From: Pseudomonas ovata
Lineage (GTDB): Bacteria; Pseudomonadota; Gammaproteobacteria; Pseudomonadales; Pseudomonadaceae
Length of the DNA stretch: 64,000 nt
Assembly (NCBI RefSeq): GCF_003131185.1
Contig: NZ_QFFU01000002.1
Location: 372,001 to 436,000 of the forward strand
Reading direction: 5' to 3'
The notes under the pieces are model-generated. The model did no database searches. It was not told the DNA's origin and saw only the letters and a program-made list of their open reading frames with translations. The position numbers and the translations under genes are program-made. Below, piece by piece: positions 17,306-25,092 of this stretch (positions within the stretch are counted from its first letter, which is position 1; the number at the start of each line of letters is the position of its first letter).

Positions 17306-17929
17306 ATGTCGTGCAGAATTATCGTGGCTGACGACCACCCGCTGTTTCGTGAAGGTATGTTTCGAACCATCGAGCGCCTCTTGCCTGAGGCGACCATTGA
17401 GCAAGCCAGCAGCCTGGATGAAGTGCTGACACTGGCGCGATCCGGCCCTGAAGTTGATACGCTCTTTCTTGACCTGCACTTCCCTGGCCTTAGTTCCATG
17501 CAGAGCATTTCCGGGCTGCGTGCCGAATTCAAACGCACGTCAATTATCGTTGTGTCCATGGTCGATGACCTGGAGACCATCTCCCTGGTCATGTCCCATG
17601 GCGCAGACGGCTTCATTGGCAAAAACATTGACCCTCAGGAGATCGCCGAGTCCATCCTCGCCATTCGCGAAGGTGAAATCATCGTCAAGTACAAGCCCGG
17701 CGGCTCGATCATGAATGATGCAGACTCGAAAATCCTCAGCCATCTGACGTCTCGCCAGAAACAGGTATTGAGCCTGGTGGCCTCTGGAAAAACCAACAAG
17801 GAAATTGCCAAGGAACTGGGCGTATCACCCTTTACCGTTCGCATCCATGTATCGAGCCTGCTCAAGGTACTGGGCGTTTCCACCCGCTCTGCGGCGGCCG
17901 CCCAGTTTTCCAGCCTGGCGATCAAGTAA
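17306..17929 (+). CDS. NarL/FixJ-type response regulator
   Basis: A 207-residue two-component transcription factor. The receiver domain (residues 1-120) has the acidic pair VADDHPLFREG, phospho-acceptor Asp56 in LFLDLHFPG and a GADGFIGK lysine near residue 105. The LuxR/GerE helix-turn-helix spans about 143-200 (LTSRQKQVLSLVASGKTNKEIA, VSPFTVRIHVSSLLKVLGV). The ATG at 17306 is chosen because of ACGGAGA upstream and because it starts directly before the first receiver strand. A hybrid kinase follows 105 bases downstream and is the likely partner. I propose that it binds the four 20-bp palindromes at 2581, 14681, 17113 and 19733, since LuxR-type domains bind as dimers to such sites. Confidence 0.92.
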   Translation: MSCRIIVADDHPLFREGMFRTIERLLPEATIEQASSLDEVLTLARSGPEVDTLFLDLHFPGLSSMQSISGLRAEFKRTSIIVVSMVDDLETISLVMSHGADGFIGKNIDPQEIAESILAIREGEIIVKYKPGGSIMNDADSKILSHLTSRQKQVLSLVASGKTNKEIAKELGVSPFTVRIHVSSLLKVLGVSTRSAAAAQFSSLAIK

Positions 17930-18034
17930 GCCTGCGCTCATTTCATACCGGATCAGGCGCTTTTTATCGCAGCCACCATCTGGTAAAGCCTGCATTGATT
18001 TTCGCCCGCCCCCGGAGCACGGACCGCGATAGCC

Positions 18035-19690
18035 ATGATGTCGATACTTTCCAAGTACAAAGACCTGGAGATGATCCAGGCGCTGCTGCGGATGGCGGTC
18101 ATTGTGACCTCCTCCCTGTACACCCTGATCGCCTATGCCTTGCAGGACATGTCAGCCACAAAGATGTGGGTGATTCTGGCTTATTGCCTGGCCTTCGGTG
18201 CCGTCAATACCGGCTTGATCGTGCTGATCGCTCAACGGCCTGGAAAATCCACGCCGCGCCGAATGTTTGCGCTGGTGGTCGATAATCTGGCCGGCATTGT
18301 CACCATTACCGTCGGGGGCGAGGCGATGCTGCCCGTCTATTCGGTCATGTTGAGCATGACCGTTGGCTACGGCATGCGCTATGGGCGTACCTACCTGTTG
18401 CTGGCCACAGGCCTTGCCCTGGTATCACTGGCGCTGATCATCCAGCTCACCCCCTTTCTGCAGGAGCACCCGGCCGTGGCCGTGATGATGATCCTGACGA
18501 TGCTGGTGCTGCCGTTATTCGTTTATTTCCTGCTCTCGCGTCTGCATATCGCACTGGAGGAAACCCAGGCTGCGAACGAGGCGAAGTCACGCTTTCTGGC
18601 CCAGGCCAGTCATGACCTGCGTCAGCCGATTCACTCCATCAGTTTGTTCACCGCCTGCCTGCGTGACGGGCACCTGGGTACTGATGAGCGGCGCCTGGTC
18701 GACAACATCGACCGGGCCTTGAGCGCTGTTGAGCAACTGTTCCGCTCGCTGCTGGATATCTACACCCTTAACCAGAGCGATATGAAGCCGCACCTGGAAA
18801 GTATCGATGTCGATGCGTTACTGGGCAACCTTGTCAGTCAGAACAGTGAAGCTGCCAACTGGGCCGGTGTTGAAGTCCGGCTGCGGCCGTGCCGCCAACA
18901 TGTACGATGCGACGCTGCCTTATTGCGTACCCTGGTGCAGAACCTGCTTTCAAACGCCTTCAAATATGCGCCCGACAAACCGGTCCTGATTGGCTGTCGC
19001 CAGCATAAAGGCAAACTGAGCATTGGCGTTTACGACCTGGGTCGCGGCATCGCGGCCGAACATCTACCGCATGTGTGCAGTGAGTTTTATCGGGTACGCG
19101 AAAAGCGCGATCAAGACATCGAGGGTGTCGGCCTGGGATTGAGCATTGTCAGCCGTATTGCCCGGTTATTGAAACTTCAGCTCGACATCAAGTCACGCCC
19201 GGACCACGGCACGTCCGTGATCATCAGCGGCTTGCCCATCGTACCTGCACACGCCGTGGCGCCCGTGCCTGATATCGACTGGAACAAACGCCTGCTCGGT
19301 GGCTTGCGGGTCTTGCTGATCGAAGATAACCACAACGTGCTGCAGGCGACCGCGATGTTGCTGCGAAAGTGGGGCTGCGATGTGCACACCGCCTCAGCCA
19401 TCCCCCAGACCCGCGTGGACTGCGACCTTGTCGTCACCGACTTTGACCTTGACCGGACCGCGACCGGTGCCGACAGCCTTGCTTATCTGCGCGAACTGCA
19501 CGGCCGTCGCATACCCGCCATTGTCATTACCGGCCATGAATTACAGCATGTAAAGCAATCACTCGATGACCCGGATATACCCATTCTGTCCAAGCCCGTG
19601 CGACCTGCTGAACTTCGATCATTGCTGCTGAGTTTTAAAATGAGCCAGGTGCAGGACCCGGGCTATGCGACGCCGTTATTGAGCGGATAG
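18035..19690 (+). CDS. Membrane-bound hybrid sensor histidine kinase
   Basis: A 551-residue kinase. Residues 15-170 form five or six transmembrane helices with almost no periplasmic loop, so it probably senses the membrane itself or a lipophilic signal. The H-box QASHDLRQPIHSI places the phosphorylated His at 193. The ATPase domain (about 290-395) shows LVQNLLSNAFKYAP, a DLGRGI G1 box and GVGLGLSIV. A C-terminal receiver (about 425-540) has LLIEDN and VVTDFDLD. It therefore autophosphorylates, can pass phosphate to its own receiver, and should act on the response regulator encoded just upstream. No HPt domain is seen in it or nearby, so the relay to the regulator is either direct or uses an HPt elsewhere. 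Confidence 0.92.
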   Translation: MMSILSKYKDLEMIQALLRMAVIVTSSLYTLIAYALQDMSATKMWVILAYCLAFGAVNTGLIVLIAQRPGKSTPRRMFALVVDNLAGIVTITVGGEAMLPVYSVMLSMTVGYGMRYGRTYLLLATGLALVSLALIIQLTPFLQEHPAVAVMMILTMLVLPLFVYFLLSRLHIALEETQAANEAKSRFLAQASHDLRQPIHSISLFTACLRDGHLGTDERRLVDNIDRALSAVEQLFRSLLDIYTLNQSDMKPHLESIDVDALLGNLVSQNSEAANWAGVEVRLRPCRQHVRCDAALLRTLVQNLLSNAFKYAPDKPVLIGCRQHKGKLSIGVYDLGRGIAAEHLPHVCSEFYRVREKRDQDIEGVGLGLSIVSRIARLLKLQLDIKSRPDHGTSVIISGLPIVPAHAVAPVPDIDWNKRLLGGLRVLLIEDNHNVLQATAMLLRKWGCDVHTASAIPQTRVDCDLVVTDFDLDRTATGADSLAYLRELHGRRIPAIVITGHELQHVKQSLDDPDIPILSKPVRPAELRSLLLSFKMSQVQDPGYATPLLSG

Positions 19691-19732
19691 CAGGTCCACC
19701 GATGAATAAGGTGAACCTGACACAGTGCGCGC

Positions 19733-19752
19733 AATAGTACAGGTGTGCTATT
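19733..19752. promoter_or_regulatory. Palindromic operator-like site D
   Basis: AATAGTACAGGTGTGCTATT shares its left half exactly with site A and differs from it at one position overall. It ends 87 bases before the Imm11-like start at 19840, with a -10-like TATGTT at 19773-19778, 20 bases downstream. Confidence 0.6.
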
Positions 19753-19839
19753 TCAAATAGCCGCCATTGATTTATGTTAGGTCATTAGACGACGTCCAGG
19801 TCAACAACACATGACACCGCACCTGACCTTGAGGCTGCC

Positions 19840-20490
19840 ATGAGTGATTCACGTGAAATACCCGCCACGACTGCAATGCGCTGTCAGAAGGGTCAGTATT
19901 TCGTCCTCAGGGCAAGTCACTGGGATGACGGCACAGGACCCGGGCTGGCAATCACCAACGAAGAAAACCTTCTTGTTGCCGGCAGGAACACGATGGAGCC
20001 ACCTGACGGCAACGCCAATCAATACCCTGAACGTCCTCAACTGGTTCACCGGCCAGCGTTGGGCGGTCCACCGAGGGATTTCGAAATCCTGGCCGGCCTC
20101 TGGATAGTTTCAAACGCCCTGAAGCAGGTCTTTGAATCTGTCGATCCCGAGGCGTTTGCGTTTACGGCGTGTGCGTTTACGCAAGCCGACGGTTCTGCCG
20201 GCCCGCCCTACTACCTGTGTAATGTAGTGCGCGTTCTGGACGCACTTGATGAAGAGGCTTCGCGCGTCAGGATCAAGTACGAACGGGATCACGACGCCGG
20301 GGAAGACCTCAGGTTTTACAGCGTCTCAGGGGGCGCCAGTCTGATCTTCAAACCGGCGGTTGTGGGTAACGCGCACGTTTTCCGGCAACCTCGGCTCGGA
20401 ACCCAACCGATTTGTGATCGTGCAATGTTTGAAGCCTTGAACGCTACGAATCTGAATGGCGTATCACTGCGCGACACTGCCGGGTTGTAA
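19840..20490 (+). CDS. Imm11-family (DUF1629-like) protein
   Basis: A 216-residue cytoplasmic protein without a signal. The pattern fits the imm11 domain of polymorphic-toxin immunity proteins: an N-terminal strand pair (GQYFVLRAS), an FEILAGLWIVSNALKQVFESV helix, an AFTACAF strand, YYLCNVVRVLDALDE, a late VFRQPRLGTQPICDRAMFEAL and a C-terminal helix with NLNGVSL. Such proteins protect against contact-delivered or T6SS toxins, but no toxin gene lies next to it. GAGGCTGCC precedes the ATG and palindrome D lies upstream. A permease gene follows 190 bases later. Family assignment is by pattern, moderately sure; an orphan immunity role is inference. Confidence 0.65.
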   Translation: MSDSREIPATTAMRCQKGQYFVLRASHWDDGTGPGLAITNEENLLVAGRNTMEPPDGNANQYPERPQLVHRPALGGPPRDFEILAGLWIVSNALKQVFESVDPEAFAFTACAFTQADGSAGPPYYLCNVVRVLDALDEEASRVRIKYERDHDAGEDLRFYSVSGGASLIFKPAVVGNAHVFRQPRLGTQPICDRAMFEALNATNLNGVSLRDTAGL

Positions 20491-20680
20491 TGCCCATCGA
20501 CGCCGTTTGCCCGAACAGACTTTTTATATTTTCAAGCCATGGACATTCAATGCTCATCAAGACCATTTCACTGGTGCACGCGCCGTCAGCCATGACGACA
20601 GGGGCGTCGGCACTCGCCCTTGGCCGTAAGGTGTATGCCCCTTTCAACCCGCAACCTGCCCTGGCTGAGGAGTGCACGCA

Positions 20681-22351
20681 ATGATTCGCTTGTTGAGCGT
20701 TCGCCTGTTGCACGCCGTGATGGTTGCATTACTGGTTGGCGCACTGACGTTTTTGTCAGTCATCCTCCAGCGCGGTGCCAACGTGTCCCCTGACGAGTCG
20801 CTGCCGGGGCTTTTTTTCCGCTGGATGACGCTGATGATCTTTGATCCAGGCGTATCGATGATTTCCGGAGAATCGGTAGCGGACAGCGTCGCTCAAGGCT
20901 TGGGCCATTCAATCACCCTGGCCATCGGCGCGATGCTGATTTCCCTGATCATCGGGCCTGCCCTGGGGATTATGGCGGGCTTGCGTCCGGGGGCATTGGT
21001 GGATCGCACACTCCTGTTCTTGAGCACAGCGACACGCGCTACTGCGCACTTCGTCCTTGGGATCATTTTTCTAATGATCTTCGCCGTGGCACTGGGTGTA
21101 TTGCCACCTGGCGGGCACGGTACAGTGGCTCACTCGATCCTTCCAATCGCCACCCTTGCGCTAGGCCTGGCGGCCGTATCTGCACCGGTCGCCCGCGACG
21201 CCACCCGCGCAATTGTTTCCTCACCCCACTACGCATCCGAACGACGTGCAGGGCTCAGTGCCTTTGGCGCACTCAGGCAGCAGGGCCTGCGCACTATCCT
21301 GGCGCCGTTGGTGAGCGGTCTCGGTGTGCAATGGGTGTCTCTGATCGAGGGCGTGATTGTCGTCGAGATGCTTTTTTCCTGGCCTGGCATCGGCCGAGAA
21401 CTGGTGCATGCCATCGTACAGCGCGATGTGCCCATGATACAGGGGACCGCTTTGGCGATCGGACTGATGTTCGTGATGCTCAAGCTCCTGGGTGACCTGG
21501 CAAGCCATCGATTCTTGCCGGAGCCCATCATGAACCCTCAAATCGCTGTCCAGAGCAAACCTCCAGCCATGCATGCGCTGTCCCGCATCGTCGGACGCTC
21601 TATCCTCGCAGGCCTGGTTGTGTTTGCCGTGCTGGTCCCTTTCATCTGGGAAGTGGGTATCGCGGATCAGGATTTTGCGATGATCCTGTCAGGCCCCGTG
21701 CAGGCACATCCCCTGGGCACAGACAGCCTTGGGCGCGACATGCTGGCACGGCTATCAGCCGCTGTGCGGCTGGCGCTGGGGTTCGCTCTGGTCACCGTCA
21801 TCACAGCTGCAGTGCCGGGAATCCTGTTGGGCATCCTGGCCGCCTGCAAGGGCGGTGTCATCGACAAATGCCTGGGGCTGTTGGCCGACATGTTGCTCGT
21901 GCTGCCCAGATTACTGTTGATACTGCTCATCGTCGCGATCATGCCGGGCGCCTTGCTGACAGTGTATGGTGCTATTGCCGTGGTGTTATGGACTGAATAC
22001 TTCTGCATGACCCGCGCGCTCTGCCGTACCGTACTGGCGTCGCCGGCCGTGGCTGAAAGCCGTCTGAAGGGCTTGGGGCTGCTCTACGTGCTACGCCGGC
22101 ATGTGTGGCCTGAGTTGTCTGCGATGCTCATGACCCTCTCCACATTCGGGACGGCGTTAACGATCATGCTGTTGGCGACACTGGGCTTTCTGGGCCTGGG
22201 CGTCAGCGCTCCGGCTGCCGAGCCTGGCCTCATGATTACCGAGCTTCTGCGGTACTACGCCGCCGCCCCCTTGAGCCTCGCACTGCCCATGGTTGCGCTC
22301 TTTCTCATGACGTTTTCACTGATGTTGATAGGCCGCGCACCCAGGCGATAA
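20681..22351 (+). CDS. Fused DppB-DppC-type ABC transporter permease
   Basis: A 556-residue inner-membrane protein in which two dipeptide/nickel-type permeases are joined in one chain. Residues 1 to about 280 are DppB-like, ending with the EAA-type loop and MLFSWPGIGRELVHAIVQRD. Residues from about 310 are DppC-like, starting with HPLGTDSLGRDMLARLSA and ending with LGFLGLGVSAPA. Normally these are two subunits that pair as a heterodimer. The ATG at 20681 has GAGGAG upstream. No ATPase or solute-binding protein is encoded nearby, so it must borrow them or be a remnant. It could be in one transcript with the Imm11-like gene. Confidence 0.85.
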   Translation: MIRLLSVRLLHAVMVALLVGALTFLSVILQRGANVSPDESLPGLFFRWMTLMIFDPGVSMISGESVADSVAQGLGHSITLAIGAMLISLIIGPALGIMAGLRPGALVDRTLLFLSTATRATAHFVLGIIFLMIFAVALGVLPPGGHGTVAHSILPIATLALGLAAVSAPVARDATRAIVSSPHYASERRAGLSAFGALRQQGLRTILAPLVSGLGVQWVSLIEGVIVVEMLFSWPGIGRELVHAIVQRDVPMIQGTALAIGLMFVMLKLLGDLASHRFLPEPIMNPQIAVQSKPPAMHALSRIVGRSILAGLVVFAVLVPFIWEVGIADQDFAMILSGPVQAHPLGTDSLGRDMLARLSAAVRLALGFALVTVITAAVPGILLGILAACKGGVIDKCLGLLADMLLVLPRLLLILLIVAIMPGALLTVYGAIAVVLWTEYFCMTRALCRTVLASPAVAESRLKGLGLLYVLRRHVWPELSAMLMTLSTFGTALTIMLLATLGFLGLGVSAPAAEPGLMITELLRYYAAAPLSLALPMVALFLMTFSLMLIGRAPRR

Positions 22352-22442
22352 CCCCACAGGCTTGCCATTGTTGATCGCGGTCACCGATTTCAATGTCCTG
22401 AGCCTGTTCTGCGCCTTTGCCCGCGCCAGAGCAGCGATGCCA

Positions 22443-22754
22443 CTAAGCCATCAGCACATCCCGGAACACATCCGGGCGCAGTGCGGCAATGTGCAACAAA
22501 GACCGTGCAGCGCCCGAAGGTGTGCGTCGGCCCTGTTCCCACTCTTGAAGGGTCCTGACAGACACCCCGAGCAGCTCTGCAAATTTCGGTTGCGACAGGC
22601 CGGTCTTGCCACGTGCTTCGGCCGCCTCGGTCAGCTGTACTTTATGCACACTACCGTAGCGCCCGGCTTTGACTTCCCTGATAGAAGCCAGTAATTCTTC
22701 GCCAATATCACGTTTGGCATCACGCTCAAGCAGCTCTTTTTCAGTCAGGGCCAT
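22443..22754 (-). CDS. HigA-type antitoxin, XRE helix-turn-helix
   Basis: A 103-residue DNA-binding protein. The N-terminal helix (ELLERDAKRDIGEELLASIREVKAG) should wrap the toxin. The C-terminal half is an XRE/lambda-repressor HTH: GLSQPKFAELLGVSVRTLQEWEQGRRTPSGAARSLL. This arrangement is that of NadS/HigA2-like antitoxins. It is the second gene of a toxin-first module and overlaps the toxin by 14 bases. It is expected to neutralise the RelE-fold toxin and to repress the pair through the palindrome at 23073-23089. Confidence 0.85.
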   Translation of the reverse strand: MALTEKELLERDAKRDIGEELLASIREVKAGRYGSVHKVQLTEAAEARGKTGLSQPKFAELLGVSVRTLQEWEQGRRTPSGAARSLLHIAALRPDVFRDVLMA

Positions 22755-23061
22755 GATTCAGCTCCTTTGCGATTTTGCGCAGAATGTGTGCGGGTATGTT
22801 ATCGGTCGCGCCTTTACCATAAATGAGCAGCGCAACCAGGGCGCCGCTGGCAAGCTGTGCGGTGTAGATCACCCTCACTGCGCCGCTTTTGCCACGACCA
22901 TCCGTATTCCAGCGTATTTTTCGGCAACCATCAGATCCAGGAATGACAGCACCCGCCTCTGGATTGTTTGCCAGAAAAGACATAAAGAGACCTCGTTCTT
23001 CTTCGGTCCAATAGTCTGGCCAAAGCTTGCTGAACAAAGGTGATTCAATAATGGTAAGCAT
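22741..23061 (-). CDS. HigB/RelE-superfamily toxin
   Basis: A 106-residue RelE-fold mRNA interferase of the HigB2 type. The diagnostic core is GCRKIRWNTDGRGKSGAVRVIYTAQL, in which basic residues and the Tyr would contact ribosomal mRNA, followed by ALLIYGKGATDNI. Members cleave mRNA at the ribosome and stop growth. The ATG at 23061 has no Shine-Dalgarno; a good promoter (TTGTTG, 17 bases, TATGAT) places the transcript start only a few bases upstream, so the message may be nearly leaderless. The palindrome at 23073-23089 lies inside that promoter. Confidence 0.85.
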   Translation of the reverse strand: MLTIIESPLFSKLWPDYWTEEERGLFMSFLANNPEAGAVIPGSDGCRKIRWNTDGRGKSGAVRVIYTAQLASGALVALLIYGKGATDNIPAHILRKIAKELNHGPD

Positions 23062-23072
23062 GGGCGGAAATC

Positions 23073-23089
23073 ATACGTCTCTGACGTAT
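23073..23089. promoter_or_regulatory. Autoregulatory operator and promoter of the toxin-antitoxin operon
   Basis: ATACGTC-TCT-GACGTAT is a perfect inverted repeat with seven-base arms. On the minus strand it lies between a -35 TTGTTG and a -10 TATGAT that are 17 bases apart and overlaps the -10 edge. This is the expected site for the HigA-type repressor. Confidence 0.75.
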
Positions 23090-23212
23090 TTTCAACAACC
23101 CCTCGTTCTTACGGTCATCTGTCCTTTTTAAGCGTGGCGAGTCGGCCACGCTGTGACGCAAAAGCGACATGACCGAAGCCGGGGTAAAGGTTGCCTTGCC
23201 ACCATCGAGCGC

Positions 23213-23264
23213 ATCGATACCTGCCCATCGACAGGAACTGTTGGTCCCGCGGCTCGGTATCGAT
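23213..23264. promoter_or_regulatory. Spaced inverted repeat upstream of the amidohydrolase gene
   Basis: ATCGATACC (23213-23221) and GGTATCGAT (23256-23264) are perfect nine-base inverted copies with 34 bases between them, so the centres are about four helical turns apart. The right copy lies 38 bases before the start at 23303. A second perfect palindrome, AGCGTGGC/GCCACGCT, lies at 23131-23152. Both are candidate operators; which protein binds is unknown. Confidence 0.4.
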
Positions 23265-23302
23265 CAGCCTCCTCGCTCATAACAAAACGAGGAGATTGAC
23301 CC

Positions 23303-24646
23303 ATGGGCGCGTTGCACCTGCACTGCTCTACCCTGTTCGACGGCACTGACCTGCTGGTCCGCCACAACCAGACCCTGATCATCGAAAACGGCCTGATCCA
23401 TCATGTGGGGCCTAGCGCCCAAGCGCCACAGCCGCAGCCTGGCGACCGCGAGGTGCGCGGGGATTTCGTCATGCCAGGCCTGGTGGATGTACACACGCAC
23501 CTGGCCTTTGGCAATGCCCAGAGCGAAGAAGACATCGACCTGTGGACCAGCGACGAATTTCGCGCCCTGCGCGGCATGTTCTTCGCCCAGCATGTGCTGG
23601 CGGCCGGCGTGACGTCGATGATCTGCCCCGGTGACAGCGGGCAACTGAGCATCGCCGTGCGCAACTCGGTGAACGCCGGGCTGTTCGAAGGCCCGCGCAT
23701 CGCGGCCAGCAGCCGGGTGATCACCAACCGGCAAAGCCTCAATGACTGGTTCCCCAGCCGGGTCGGTGCGCCGGAGTTCTTCACCGCGGCGCTGGTCACC
23801 AGCCGCACCGAGGCCATTGCCGAGATTCGCAGGCAGGCCAAGGACGGTGTCGACCTGATCAAGATCGCCATGGACGGCACTCACAGACGCCCCAATGGCG
23901 AGATCATCGCCGCCTTTACCCTGGATGAAACCCGCGAGATGGTCGACGAGATCCACCGCCTGGGCTGTCGGGTCGCCACCCATGCCTATGGCCGGGAAGC
24001 GGTGATGTATGCCGCCAGGGCCGGTGTCGACCTGGTGTTTCATGCGTTCTACATGGATGACGCCTGCATCGAGGCGCTGTTGCAGGCCGGCAGCGTGCTG
24101 GCGCCGACCATGACCTTTCCACAAAACACCGTGGATTTCTGCCAGCCCCATGATCCGGCGATTACCACCGGCTACGCCGGTTATTGTGCACGCACGCTGG
24201 AGCTGGGCACGCCGGTGCTCAAGCGTGCCAAGGCGGCCGGCATTCCGTTTGCCTGTGGCAGCGACAGCGGCTTTGCCGTAACGCCTTACGGCGAATGGCA
24301 TGCCAAAGAGCTGGAACTGCTGGTGACCCGCCTGGGTTTTACCCCCGCCGAAGCGCTGTATGCCGCCACCAACGTCGGTGCGCGGCTGATGCCGCGTGGC
24401 GAGACCCTCGGCACGCTGGTGCCCGGCAAACAGGCGGACCTGCTGGTGCTCGATGGCTCACCGCTGGACGACATCCGCTTATTGCAGGACCGTCAGCGCC
24501 TGCACGCGGTGTACAAGGCCGGCGTGCCGGTCACGCTGACGCGCACCGCCTACAACCCCAAGCAGGTCTCGGACTTCAACAGCCTGAAATGGACCGACCT
24601 GTACACCCGCGACCGGGTCGCGCAACTGGGCAGAGGGGGCTTGTGA
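23303..24646 (+). CDS. Imidazolonepropionase-like metal-dependent amidohydrolase
   Basis: A 447-residue cytoplasmic TIM-barrel hydrolase of the COG1228 type, which includes imidazolonepropionases and prolidase-like enzymes. Metal-binding motifs are in order: DVHTHLAF near residue 60 (HxH), the bridging lysine candidate in LIKIAMDG near residue 195, THAYG and VFHAFY histidines near 230-250, and GSDSGF Asp near 330. The C-terminal strand block GTLVPGKQADLLVLDGSPL is typical. Strong AGGAG precedes the ATG. It overlaps or abuts the GlcG-like gene downstream, and a LysR regulator is convergent. The substrate, probably a cyclic or N-acyl amide, is unknown. Confidence 0.88.
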   Translation: MGALHLHCSTLFDGTDLLVRHNQTLIIENGLIHHVGPSAQAPQPQPGDREVRGDFVMPGLVDVHTHLAFGNAQSEEDIDLWTSDEFRALRGMFFAQHVLAAGVTSMICPGDSGQLSIAVRNSVNAGLFEGPRIAASSRVITNRQSLNDWFPSRVGAPEFFTAALVTSRTEAIAEIRRQAKDGVDLIKIAMDGTHRRPNGEIIAAFTLDETREMVDEIHRLGCRVATHAYGREAVMYAARAGVDLVFHAFYMDDACIEALLQAGSVLAPTMTFPQNTVDFCQPHDPAITTGYAGYCARTLELGTPVLKRAKAAGIPFACGSDSGFAVTPYGEWHAKELELLVTRLGFTPAEALYAATNVGARLMPRGETLGTLVPGKQADLLVLDGSPLDDIRLLQDRQRLHAVYKAGVPVTLTRTAYNPKQVSDFNSLKWTDLYTRDRVAQLGRGGL

Positions 24647-24648
24647 AG

Positions 24649-25092
24649 ATGCGTGCATTGACAGTCGAAATGGCGCTGCAACTGGCGTCCGCTACCTTGC
24701 AACATGCGCGGCACCTGGGCCTGCGCCCGCTGGCGGCTGCGGTGCTGGACGCCGCTGGTCATCCTCTGGCGGTATTGCGCGACGAGCAGGCCAGCTTTCT
24801 GCGCCCGTCCATTGCCACAGGCAAGGCCAAGGGCTGCCTGGGCCTGGGCTTTGGCGGACGCGAGCTGGCGCGACGGGCGCACGCCATGCCGGGATTCTTC
24901 GATGCCATCAACAGCTTGACCGGCGGTGAAGTGATCCCGGTGGCCGGCGGCGTGCTGCTGCGCACTGCCGAGGGCGAGGTGCTGGGCGCGATCGGTGTCA
25001 GCGGCGACACTTCGGACAACGATGAGCAGTGTGCCCTGCTGGCCATTGCCGAGCTGGGTCTTTACGGCGATACGGGTGATCCTCAGGCCTGA
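24649..25092 (+). CDS. GlcG/HbpS-like (DUF336) protein
   Basis: A 147-residue protein of the GlcG/HbpS family: an N-terminal helix with ALQLASATLQHARHLG, then PLAAAVLDAAGHPLAVLRDE, ATGKAKGCLGLGFGGREL and a glycine-rich GEVIPVAGGVLLRTAEGEVLGAIGVSGDTSDNDEQ end that is highly characteristic. Members are found beside catabolic operons and bind small ligands, sometimes haem. I chose the ATG at 24649; a GTG six bases upstream overlaps the amidohydrolase stop and has AGAGGGGG in front, so it is equally plausible. Its tail overlaps the convergent LysR gene by ten bases. Confidence 0.85.
   Translation: MRALTVEMALQLASATLQHARHLGLRPLAAAVLDAAGHPLAVLRDEQASFLRPSIATGKAKGCLGLGFGGRELARRAHAMPGFFDAINSLTGGEVIPVAGGVLLRTAEGEVLGAIGVSGDTSDNDEQCALLAIAELGLYGDTGDPQA

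Noticed and set aside
20490..20684. A 64-codon frame between the Imm11-like gene and the fused permease, whose stop overlaps the permease ATG
   Set aside because: The ATGA overlap is suggestive, but the peptide has no recognisable feature, no ribosome site and odd composition. It could be the remnant of a binding protein, but I cannot support a gene.
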